A stretch of 64,000 nucleotides of DNA from RUG11241 sp964560085 (GTDB lineage Bacteria; Bacillota_I; Bacilli_A; RF39; UBA660). The stretch is from the NCBI GenBank assembly GCA_964560085.1, contig CAZLKF010000006.1, positions 21,464 through 85,463 on the forward strand, written 5' to 3'. Shown one piece after another: positions 43,212-49,676 of this stretch; the first letter of the stretch is position 1, and each line of letters opens with the position of its first letter. The translations under genes and the position numbers were made by a program. The notes under the pieces are model-generated. The model did no database searches, was not told where the DNA came from, and saw only the letters and a program-made list of their open reading frames with translations.

Positions 43212-43444
43212 TGACAATTAATAGAATTAAATTATTTTCTGGTGTACTAAGAACCATTCTTAATATTCCTGATCACGAGAAAATTATTAAAGCCCAATCA
43301 AACCAAGAATCTTTTGGTGCAACAGTATCAACTAAAGTTGAACCTTATAGATGTCCAAGAAGAAATCAAACACCAAAAAGATCAAAAACATTGATGAAAA
43401 AACGTCATATTAACAATTGGCCAAAAGAAAAAATAGATAGGTGA
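43211..43444 (+). CDS. Unknown small basic protein between rpmG and efp
   Basis: 77 residues, basic in the C-terminal half (RCPRRNQTPKRSKTLMKKR), no membrane helix, one cysteine. It starts with the ATG that overlaps the rpmG stop and ends 4 nt before the EF-P start, so it is translated with ribosomal and elongation genes. The composition suggests RNA binding. I recognise no family and the coding status rests on the tight packing. Confidence 0.55.
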   Translation: MTINRIKLFSGVLRTILNIPDHEKIIKAQSNQESFGATVSTKVEPYRCPRRNQTPKRSKTLMKKRHINNWPKEKIDR

Positions 43445-43448
43445 TATA

Positions 43449-44006
43449 ATGATAAATGTAAATGATATAAAAAATGGAATGACCTTAATTATTGAAGAAC
43501 AACTTTATCAAGTATTAGAATTTGTTCATGTTAAGCCAGGAAAAGGTGCAGCATTTATGAAAATTAAATTACGCAATTTAAGAACTGGCGGAACTATTGA
43601 AAGAACATTTAATACAAGCATGAAGTTTGAAAAAGCAATGATTGAAAAGAAGAATATGCAATTTTTATATGCTACAGGTGATATTTATAATTTTATGAAT
43701 ATGGAAACATATGAACAAATAGAATTATCTAAAGAACAAATTGGTGAAGAAGTTGAATATTTAAAAGAAGATTTAATGGTTGATGTCACTTTCTTTCAAG
43801 GAGAATTACTAGGAGTTATTTTACCCGAAAAAATTGAAATGAAAGTTGTTGAAACTGAACCTGCTGTAAAAGGCAATACAACTAACAATGCTATGAAGGA
43901 TGCAGTTTTAGAAACTGGTTTAAAAGTAAAAGTACCATTATTTATTGAACAAAACGAAATAATTATTGTTTCAACTAAAGATGGTAAATATGTATCAAGA
44001 GCATAA
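43449..44006 (+). CDS. efp: Elongation factor P
   Basis: 185 residues, three OB-type domains. The N-terminal loop VHVKPGKGAAF carries Lys32 at the tip, the residue that is modified in many bacteria; RTGGTIERTFN and the domain III end (NEIIIVSTKDGKYVSRA) are typical. Rescues ribosomes at polyproline. GATAGGTGATATA before ATG 43449. Overlaps the next gene. Confidence 0.95.
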   Translation: MINVNDIKNGMTLIIEEQLYQVLEFVHVKPGKGAAFMKIKLRNLRTGGTIERTFNTSMKFEKAMIEKKNMQFLYATGDIYNFMNMETYEQIELSKEQIGEEVEYLKEDLMVDVTFFQGELLGVILPEKIEMKVVETEPAVKGNTTNNAMKDAVLETGLKVKVPLFIEQNEIIIVSTKDGKYVSRA

Positions 44007-44343
44007 TGCAGAAATATATTATAAAGCTTTGGAGCGAGATAGTAATAAAATAGAGTTAGCTGAGCAATTAATTGCAAGTAACGATTTATATTATTTGCGT
44101 GAAATGGTTAAAAACATTGATGGAATACCTGTTGGCAGATTGCTTGCTCATATTGGAAGTGAGAATTTTGCTCGTGAAGCTTTAAATGAATGGTATGAAC
44201 AAAATAATCATTTGAAAATACTTATGTATAAACAACACATTATTATGTATTCAATACCGGCATTAATTGAAGATGATAACATATATCTAACGCATTTTAT
44301 TAAACAATCATCAGCAAAAAAATTGCAATATAAAAATTTGTAA
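43990..44343 (+). CDS. Unknown small helical protein downstream of efp
   Basis: 117 residues from ATG 43990 (GATGGTAAAT upstream; ATG 43981 is also possible). All helical and cytoplasmic, with repeated-looking units (LAEQLIASNDLYYLREMV, LAHIGSENFAREALNEWYEQN) like short TPR/ankyrin-like solenoids. It overlaps efp by 17 nt and ends in a terminator. No family recognised. Confidence 0.6.
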   Translation: MYQEHNAEIYYKALERDSNKIELAEQLIASNDLYYLREMVKNIDGIPVGRLLAHIGSENFAREALNEWYEQNNHLKILMYKQHIIMYSIPALIEDDNIYLTHFIKQSSAKKLQYKNL

Positions 44344-44368
44344 GACACATATCTTGTGCCTTTTTTTG
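44342..44368 (+). terminator. Rho-independent terminator
   Basis: 7-position stem with one A/C mismatch (about 44344-44350 with 44355-44361), T tract to 44367. Follows the stop at 44343. Confidence 0.65.
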
Positions 44369-44374
44369 TATATA

Positions 44375-44383
44375 TGTTATAAT
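44375..44383 (+). promoter_or_regulatory. Extended -10 promoter
   Basis: TGTTATAAT, 15 nt before ATG 44399; TTGTGC at 44354-44359 (18-nt spacer) may be the -35, inside the terminator hairpin. Confidence 0.55.
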
Positions 44384-44398
44384 TATTAAGGTGATATC

Positions 44399-45106
44399 AT
44401 GAAAATAAAGAAAGCAGTACTCTTAATCCACGGATTTGCAGGAGGAACATATGACATGGAAACCCTTGCGTGGTTACTCGGGAAAAACTTTATGTTAGAT
44501 GTTTATCAATTTACTTTACCAGGGCATGGTTTTAAGGATAAAAACCTGGCTACATATAAAGAGTGGATAAAGTCAACTGATGAGAAGATTGAGACTTTAA
44601 TCAATTATGGTTACAATGACATTTATGTTGTTGGTCATAGTATGGGAGGTATTTTAGCAACTTACGTGGCCTCAAAGTACAAACAAGTCAAGAAAGTAGT
44701 TCTAGCCGCACCTGCTTTTAAATACATAGCTGAGAAAGAAAATTTTTCTTTAAAAAAAACAACTTCAATTATTAATGATTATGGTTTTGATGAAGTTGCT
44801 AATCGATTTTTAAAATTACCAATTAGTGCTTTAAATGAATTTGTTCAATTTGTAAAACAATATCAAAATTTACCTCCAAAAATTAACATTCCCATTCTAA
44901 TTCTTCAAGGGACAAAAGATGACATAGTGCCAATCAGTAGTGCGGAATATGTTTATGACAATGTCAAAACAACAAATAGGAATTTAGTTTATTTAATTGA
45001 TTCTAATCATGATATTTTTAATGGTCCAAAAAAAGAAGTTGCCAACATAAAAATCGAACAATTTTTTATGGGTAATAAAGCTTACAATAAAAAGGAGTAC
45101 ATATGA
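44399..45106 (+). CDS. Alpha/beta-hydrolase (Est30-like carboxylesterase/lipase)
   Basis: 235 residues: oxyanion motif VLLIHGFAGG, nucleophile elbow GHSMGG (Ser95), acid residue in LQGTKDDIVP, and catalytic His in DSNHDIF. No signal peptide. Pattern fits Est30 (carboxylesterase) or monoacylglycerol lipase; natural substrate unknown. AAGGTGATATC before ATG. Heads a three-gene unit with two 4-nt overlaps. Confidence 0.85.
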   Translation: MKIKKAVLLIHGFAGGTYDMETLAWLLGKNFMLDVYQFTLPGHGFKDKNLATYKEWIKSTDEKIETLINYGYNDIYVVGHSMGGILATYVASKYKQVKKVVLAAPAFKYIAEKENFSLKKTTSIINDYGFDEVANRFLKLPISALNEFVQFVKQYQNLPPKINIPILILQGTKDDIVPISSAEYVYDNVKTTNRNLVYLIDSNHDIFNGPKKEVANIKIEQFFMGNKAYNKKEYI

Positions 45107-45510
45107 TAAATATACGTTTAATGAATCATGATGAGGTTGAGAAAGTAAGAAATTTAATGCATAAAACCTTATCTCAGAATTGTAAAAAAGAATACAAAAA
45201 TAGTAACAATACTTTTGTTGTAGTTGCTGATATCAATGGTGAAATATGTGGAGCAGCAACGATATATGTTCATGAAGATGAATTGGTAGGTCAAAAAGAT
45301 TATTTTATTAGCAATCTATGTGTTGAATATAAGTTACAAAGGCAAGGAATTGCAACACAGATTATTAAATATATCGAAGAAAAAGCTATTACTGAAGAAG
45401 TTAAATATGTTTATACTTTGGTTCCAATAAAAAGAGAGGAAACAACAAAATTGTATAATAAATTGAAATACGAATTGCGGAATATCAGTTGTTTTAGGAA
45501 AGAAATATGA
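45103..45510 (+). CDS. GNAT-family N-acetyltransferase
   Basis: 135 residues with GNAT strands 4-5 and acetyl-CoA loop: FISNLCVEYKLQRQGIATQI (Q/R-x-x-G-x-A), TLVPIKREETTKLYNKLKY at the end. Acceptor unknown. ATG overlaps the hydrolase stop by 4 nt, so translation is coupled. Confidence 0.82.
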   Translation: MINIRLMNHDEVEKVRNLMHKTLSQNCKKEYKNSNNTFVVVADINGEICGAATIYVHEDELVGQKDYFISNLCVEYKLQRQGIATQIIKYIEEKAITEEVKYVYTLVPIKREETTKLYNKLKYELRNISCFRKEI

Positions 45511-45746
45511 TTGAAGACAACGAATCTTATGAAGAAAAAATGCATACTTACATTAAATCAAATAAATTATTGTTAACAAAGAAACAAATAGAAATTTTAA
45601 ATAATTACAATATCGATTATACAAAAGATGTAAAATTTATTTTATATCAAATAGATCAATACTTAAATGATGACTATAATCAAGAATTAGATGAGTTAGC
45701 TTGTGAGATAGCTGAAAATGATTATTATAATAATACAAATAAATAG
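45507..45746 (+). CDS. Small acidic helical protein, unknown
   Basis: 79 residues, acidic, cytoplasmic, with KKQIEILNNYNIDYTKDVK and an acidic end (ELDELACEIAENDYY). The DUF6792/YqzE-like pattern is too weak to name. ATG overlaps the GNAT stop by 4 nt; last gene of the unit, terminator follows. Confidence 0.6.
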   Translation: MIEDNESYEEKMHTYIKSNKLLLTKKQIEILNNYNIDYTKDVKFILYQIDQYLNDDYNQELDELACEIAENDYYNNTNK

Positions 45747-45747
45747 A

Positions 45748-45782
45748 AAAACAAATATCAGTCATTGATAATTTGTTTTTTT
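45748..45782 (+). terminator. Rho-independent terminator
   Basis: About 12-bp stem with one bulge (AAACAAATATCA with TGATAATTTGTTT), 5-nt loop, T tract to 45782. Confidence 0.75.
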
Positions 45783-45787
45783 GATTG

Positions 45788-45793
45788 TATAAT
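45788..45793 (+). promoter_or_regulatory. -10 box
   Basis: TATAAT preceded by TG, 39 nt before ATG 45833. It lies directly after the terminator. Confidence 0.45.
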
Positions 45794-45832
45794 ATAAAAT
45801 AGATAATAGTAGGGTTTAAAGGAAGTGATTGG

Positions 45833-46372
45833 ATGATTGATTTTACAACAAGATTTGCTCAAGCAAAAACTGGCAGTCCTGAAGCAACGGAAGTTGTTAT
45901 TGGCTATTTTATGAAAAGCATCGATCAACAATTACAAAATATGAACTTGCAATCAAACGAATATTACAAAAGATATCATGAATGTTTAAAAGCGATTTTA
46001 TTAAATATTCATAAATACTATGATTATGAACACTTTATGTCGGTAACATTGAAAGAAATAAAAGAGATTATTTATTTAAATAAACCTATTTCTGAATTAA
46101 ATAGTAGTCAAATCATAACAGAATCAGATTCTTATATAAAGTCTAGGGTTTCAAGTGAAGATTTTGATTCTTTAGATGTCCCTCTTATTTATCGAGAGTG
46201 TGCAAAATCATATTATATTGATAATATGACAATTGAAGATTTAGCAAACATGTATAGATGCACAGCAACAATCATTTATAAGCGTTTAAGGACTGTTGCC
46301 AATGCAATCTTTATAAGGCGACAAAATCATTTGAAGGAAACAGATTTTGCCTTAAATAATAGAGCAATATAA
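45833..46372 (+). CDS. Sigma-factor-like helix-turn-helix protein
   Basis: 179 residues. The last third (IYRECAKSYYIDNMTIEDLANMYRCTATIIYKRL, given as parts ECAKSYYIDNMTIEDLA and YRCTATIIYKRL) has the shape of sigma-70 region 4, with a helix before and an HTH that could contact the -35. The N-terminal part (RFAQAKTGSPEATEVVIGYF) resembles region 2 start, but the core-binding and -10 recognition helices are not recognisable. It may be a divergent sigma factor or an unrelated regulator. AAAGGAAGTGATT before ATG 45833. 12 nt before the next gene. Confidence 0.6.
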   Translation: MIDFTTRFAQAKTGSPEATEVVIGYFMKSIDQQLQNMNLQSNEYYKRYHECLKAILLNIHKYYDYEHFMSVTLKEIKEIIYLNKPISELNSSQIITESDSYIKSRVSSEDFDSLDVPLIYRECAKSYYIDNMTIEDLANMYRCTATIIYKRLRTVANAIFIRRQNHLKETDFALNNRAI

Positions 46373-46384
46373 GGAAAGAGGTAT

Positions 46385-46639
46385 ATGATGGATACAAAGA
46401 AAAAACCAGTTAATAAAAAACGAACTCCAATAAAAAGTAAAGGCAAAAAATCAGAGATAAAATGTTACATTGAATTTAATACATATAACTTATTATTTCA
46501 AATGTTATCACTTATAATTGCAATAGCAGCGGTGACTCTAAATGCCGTAGGTAGTATTAATGTTGCAACTTTAGTAGACTTATTTATTATTGCTCTTATT
46601 TTTGCCGTTTTTAGTTTGTTTCCTAAAAAAAGACGTTAA
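46385..46639 (+). CDS. Small basic membrane protein, unknown
   Basis: 84 residues: Lys/Arg-rich N terminus (KKKPVNKKRTPIKSKGKKS), two close membrane helices (about 36-54 and 60-77), basic end KKRR. ATG 46385 or 46388; AAAGAGG upstream fits the latter slightly better. The positive N terminus suggests contact with DNA, RNA or lipid heads. Co-transcribed with the sigma-like gene. No family. Confidence 0.6.
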   Translation: MMDTKKKPVNKKRTPIKSKGKKSEIKCYIEFNTYNLLFQMLSLIIAIAAVTLNAVGSINVATLVDLFIIALIFAVFSLFPKKRR

Positions 46640-46650
46640 GTCTTTTTTTT
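46625..46650 (+). terminator. Rho-independent terminator overlapping a stop codon
   Basis: 10-bp stem (46625-46634 with 46640-46649), loop GTTAA containing the stop TAA, T tract to 46650. Confidence 0.85.
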
Positions 46651-46796
46651 GTAAACAAATGTCAAAAAATCAAAAATCGACTATTATCTATCGTATAAAT
46701 ATGCTACGATTTAGATGAAGATAGGAGGGATATAAAGAGATAGAAATAAAAAATTATGTCGGGTTGAATAAAAAGGGAATTCGCCATTTAATAGGG

Positions 46797-46830
46797 AATA
46801 ATTAATTAACCTCTCTCAATAATTAATTAA
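46797..46830. repeat. Two 13-nt direct repeats in the 364-base gap
   Basis: AATAATTAATTAA occurs at 46797-46809 and 46818-46830, separated by CCTCTCTC. Each copy contains the palindrome TTAATTAA. Low complexity in an AT-rich genome, so possibly chance; could also form a hairpin. Confidence 0.4.
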
Positions 46831-46890
46831 AGTCTCTAATGTACAAGTGTATATGATTTTGAGATTTTCTCTATTAAGAACATATAATAA

Positions 46891-46946
46891 GCATATAGAG
46901 TGTATTTTTACTAACTGGGTACTCTACTACGGCCGTAGAAAAATGC
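46891..46946 (+). ncRNA. Possible structured RNA (three-stem fold) in the 46640-47003 gap
   Basis: The 364-base gap between the terminator at 46650 and rluB has no convincing ORF. Within it, GCAT (46891-46894) pairs with ATGC (46943-46946), TAGAGT (46896-46901) with ACTCTA (46921-46926), and CTAC (46927-46930) with GTAG (46935-46938), the last closing a GGCC loop. Nested pairing like this gives a three-way junction. It lies upstream of the rluB promoter, so it would not be an rluB leader. A strong AGGAGGG at 46723-46729 has no start codon after it. Fold inferred by eye; no family matched. Confidence 0.35.
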
Positions 46947-46954
46947 TTTAACAT

Positions 46955-46983
46955 TTGCTAAATTCTTTAAACTATTATATAAT
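46955..46983 (+). promoter_or_regulatory. Promoter of the rluB-like gene
   Basis: TTGCTA (46955-46960), 17-nt spacer, TATAAT (46978-46983), 20 nt before ATG 47004. Confidence 0.6.
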
Positions 46984-47003
46984 ACGCAAGTGAGGCGAAA
47001 AAA

Positions 47004-47720
47004 ATGGAAAGATTACAAAAGATAATTGCTAGTAGTGGTTATTGTTCACGTCGTAAAGCTGAGGATTTAATAAAAAAAGGTTCAGTTTTTGTTAATGGTC
47101 AAAAAATCACAGAGTTAGGAACTAAAGTAAATACAAGTGATGAAATTAAAATAAATGGGGAAGTATTAACACAAGAGAATAAAGAATATTATTTGTTATA
47201 TAAACCTAGAGGTGTTGTTACAACTACTAGTGACGATAAAAATAGGAAAACGGTAATAGATTTAATAAATACTAACAAAAGAATATATCCTGTCGGTAGA
47301 TTAGATTATGATACAACAGGAGTTTTATTGTTGACTAACGATGGTGAATTTGCCAATATCTTGATGCATCCGAGTAATAATATTGAAAAGGTTTATCTAG
47401 TAAAAATTATTGGTTTATTAGCTAAAGATGAATTGGCAGCACTAAGAAATGGTGTTATTATTGATGGGATTAAAACTGCTAGAGCAAAGGTAAAAATCAA
47501 ACAATATAATAAAAGTTCAAATATGTCTTTAATTGAAATAACAATTCATGAAGGTAAGAATCATCAAGTTAAAAAAATGTTTGAAGCAGTTAATCATCAA
47601 GTTGACAAATTGAAAAGAGAACGCATAGCATTTTTTGATTTGAAAGGTTTAAAATCAGGAGAATATCGTCGCTTAACAATTAAAGAAGTTAAAAAAATAT
47701 ATAGTTTTAAAGAAGAATAA
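47004..47720 (+). CDS. rluB: RluB/RsuA-family pseudouridine synthase
   Basis: 238 residues: S4 domain (MERLQKIIASSGYCSRRKAED..VFVNG, 1-60) followed by the RsuA/RluB catalytic domain with GRLDYDTTGVLLLTNDG (catalytic Asp in RLD), MHPSNNIEKVY and EGKNHQVKKMFEA. Makes pseudouridine in 23S rRNA helix 89 if RluB. In Firmicutes this gene often stands near scpA-scpB, which here lie 11 kb downstream. TGAGGCG before ATG. Confidence 0.9.
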   Translation: MERLQKIIASSGYCSRRKAEDLIKKGSVFVNGQKITELGTKVNTSDEIKINGEVLTQENKEYYLLYKPRGVVTTTSDDKNRKTVIDLINTNKRIYPVGRLDYDTTGVLLLTNDGEFANILMHPSNNIEKVYLVKIIGLLAKDELAALRNGVIIDGIKTARAKVKIKQYNKSSNMSLIEITIHEGKNHQVKKMFEAVNHQVDKLKRERIAFFDLKGLKSGEYRRLTIKEVKKIYSFKEE

Positions 47721-47722
47721 AT

Positions 47723-47750
47723 TTGCTTTATTTATTTTTTAGTGTATAAT
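47723..47750 (+). promoter_or_regulatory. Promoter of ssrA
   Basis: TTGCTT (47723-47728), 16-nt spacer, TATAAT (47745-47750), about 11 nt before the tmRNA 5' end. Confidence 0.65.
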
Positions 47751-47760
47751 TTTTATACAT

Positions 47761-48103
47761 GGGGCTGCTTTGGTTTCGACAGAAATATTAGTCTTTAGAT
47801 TGCAAGTCGAAGGCACGCGTTAAGTGCAAAAAAAAATAACTGGAAACAGTAATCAATTAGCTTTCGCCTAATTAGGTTATAAGAAAGCTGCTTCTTATTA
47901 ATTTTTGCTCACGAAGTTATTAAGAGGCTCGATAAAGTGAGATATATTGTAATTGAGCTTGGCAGTTGCAAAGAATTTAACAAGCTAACTAATGATTAAT
48001 TTGTCAATTAGTGGATCATTAGCAAATTATTAATTGACTAAACTTGTAGTAATTTACTGAAAGGTATTTTTGGACAGGAGTTCAATTCTCCTCAGCTCCA
48101 CCA
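47761..48103 (+). ncRNA. ssrA: Transfer-messenger RNA (tmRNA)
   Basis: 343 nt. The 5' end GGGGCTG pairs with CAGCTCC (48093-48099), then A and an encoded CCA (48101-48103). 5' GGTTTCGAC and the T arm (GGAG-TTCAATT-CTCC) are the tRNA-like signature. Tag reading frame 47842-47871 starts at GGA by alignment to the E. coli layout and reads GNSNQLAFA-stop; the LAFA end resembles tags of Mollicutes (inference for the resume codon). The partner smpB lies at 33374. Rescues stalled ribosomes and marks peptides for proteolysis. Confidence 0.95.
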
Positions 48104-48117
48104 AATTGTAATTTAAT

Positions 48118-48138
48118 CGTTGATTTTCAACGGTTTTT
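48118..48138 (+). terminator. Rho-independent terminator of ssrA
   Basis: 6-bp stem (48118-48123 with 48127-48132), loop TTT, T tract 48134-48138. Confidence 0.75.
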
Positions 48139-48257
48139 ATTTTATCTACTAATTGTGCACTTGATGTATAAATTATCAACTATACCCGGAAATTAATTTG
48201 AAATAATTTATTAGTAAAGACTACAAAATTAAAATTAACTATTATAGATTTATTTTA

Positions 48258-48266
48258 TGATATAAT
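48258..48266 (+). promoter_or_regulatory. Extended -10 promoter
   Basis: TGATATAAT, 24 nt before ATG 48290. The 186-nt gap after ssrA otherwise holds only the ssrA terminator and a TACTAAT/ATTAGTA inverted pair. Confidence 0.55.
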
Positions 48267-48289
48267 ATGAAATATGAGGTGCAAAATTT

Positions 48290-49267
48290 ATGAGTAAAGT
48301 CAGATTCAGTAAGGAAAACATTTCAAAATTCTATTGTGAGAAGAAACTAATAGAAAGCCCTTATTTTAAGGGAGATAATCCTTTAAAAATGTTGATTGCA
48401 TCTGATATTCATTATCATCCACATGTTGATAAAGAACTATATGAAATCTTGGTAGCATATTGCCGCCAAATTAAGCCTGATTTTATAATTATGCCTGGGG
48501 ACCAGATAGAAACTATAGATTTTATTGATGACCAAAAGGAAAAAGGATTCTTTGAAAGTATAATAAGAGATATGTCAGAAGTGGCACCTGTTATAATAAT
48601 ACCAGGTAATCACGAGATTGGTTTTTTTAGAAAAGAAAATTTTTTCAAAAGATTATCTGGAGAATCAAGCAATGAAAATATTAAATCATTAAAATTCTTC
48701 GAATCTTTGAATAGATTTAATAATGTTTATTTTTTAAATAATGAGCAAACATCAATAAAAGGAATGACATTTTTAGGATTTAATCCTAGACTTGCCACAT
48801 ATTTAAAAAAAGGCAACGAAGCAACAAATGATATGTTTATTGAAGATTATTTAAAAAGTGGTTTAAAAATGGCAGAAGCTGATTATAATGTTTTACTAAC
48901 TCATAGTCCAATTATTTTGTCAGATTCACATGTTTTAAGCAGTGTTCAAGATTTTAATTCTCTAACTGATTTAGTAGTAACAGGGCATTTACATGATGGA
49001 TATTTGCCAAAAAGCTTGGACAAATATTTAGGTAATACTGGAGCTGGTTTGTTTTTTACTCCTCTAGTAGCACCATTTCCCGGAATGATATGTAGAGGGG
49101 TACATGATTTTGGAAGGGGATATTTATTTGTATCACAAGGTTTCAGAAAATGGACTGCAGATATGAAGTTATTTAATGCTTTCGAAAAGATAACAGCAAA
49201 TGATGTAGAAGAATTATTTATAATTAATCCTAATGCTGAAATAGCTGATAAAAATTTAAGAAGATAA
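48290..49267 (+). CDS. Calcineurin-like metallophosphoesterase
   Basis: 325 residues, cytoplasmic. Binuclear metal motifs in order: SDIHYHPH (DxH), MPGDQIE (GD), IPGNHEIG (GNHE), LTHSPI and TGHLHDGY (GHxHxG variant). YkuE/YaeI-like families act on phosphoesters such as UDP-sugars or lipid phosphates; the substrate here is unknown. TGAGGTGC before ATG. It is 31 nt upstream of the next gene. Confidence 0.85.
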   Translation: MSKVRFSKENISKFYCEKKLIESPYFKGDNPLKMLIASDIHYHPHVDKELYEILVAYCRQIKPDFIIMPGDQIETIDFIDDQKEKGFFESIIRDMSEVAPVIIIPGNHEIGFFRKENFFKRLSGESSNENIKSLKFFESLNRFNNVYFLNNEQTSIKGMTFLGFNPRLATYLKKGNEATNDMFIEDYLKSGLKMAEADYNVLLTHSPIILSDSHVLSSVQDFNSLTDLVVTGHLHDGYLPKSLDKYLGNTGAGLFFTPLVAPFPGMICRGVHDFGRGYLFVSQGFRKWTADMKLFNAFEKITANDVEELFIINPNAEIADKNLRR

Positions 49268-49297
49268 AGTATTATTAAACTTTTTGGAGGTTGAAAT

Positions 49298-49645
49298 ATG
49301 GATTCAAATAAAAAATTAAGAGCTTTTAGTAATGGTGAGTATGTTTTTTCGGAAACTGCTAGTGCTAATCAATTTCAGTTTTATCGAGAGGATGGGCAAC
49401 CATTGGGTGAAGTTGGTAGAATGCCAATGGAAATGTATCAACAATATATATGTACGAAAATGTTTGAAGGAACAATAACTGAAATAGTAGTAAATAACAT
49501 AAGTTTTGAAAGATCTATCGATGATCGATGTATAAGATTGACAACATTTTCTTTTGGTGAAGAACAACTAGTCACTGATAATAAAGAAGATAAAGGTGTT
49601 AAAAAATTAATTAAAACATTGTTTAACAAAAAAAGAAAGAATTGA
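49298..49645 (+). CDS. Unknown small cytoplasmic protein
   Basis: 115 residues, no membrane segment, mixed alpha/beta with a basic end (KKLIKTLFNKKRKN). TTGGAGGTTGAA is a strong site before ATG 49298. Follows the phosphoesterase closely and may be co-transcribed. No motif recognised. Confidence 0.6.
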   Translation: MDSNKKLRAFSNGEYVFSETASANQFQFYREDGQPLGEVGRMPMEMYQQYICTKMFEGTITEIVVNNISFERSIDDRCIRLTTFSFGEEQLVTDNKEDKGVKKLIKTLFNKKRKN

Positions 49646-49676
49646 TAACTATTTTTTACGTTTCTTTCTTTTTTTT
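49628..49676 (+). terminator. Bidirectional terminator
   Basis: 14-bp A/T-rich stem (49628-49641 with 49662-49675) with a 20-nt loop and T tracts on both strands. The minus-strand amidase lysine/arginine tail is encoded by the same stem. Confidence 0.7.

Noticed and set aside
43966..43990. Longer N terminus for the gene downstream of efp
   Set aside because: ATG 43966 has no ribosome-binding site and lies deeper in efp; 43990 has GATGGT upstream.
46723..46760. Small ORF after the strong AGGAGGG
   Set aside because: No ATG, GTG or TTG within 5-12 nt; the first ATG gives only three codons before TGA.
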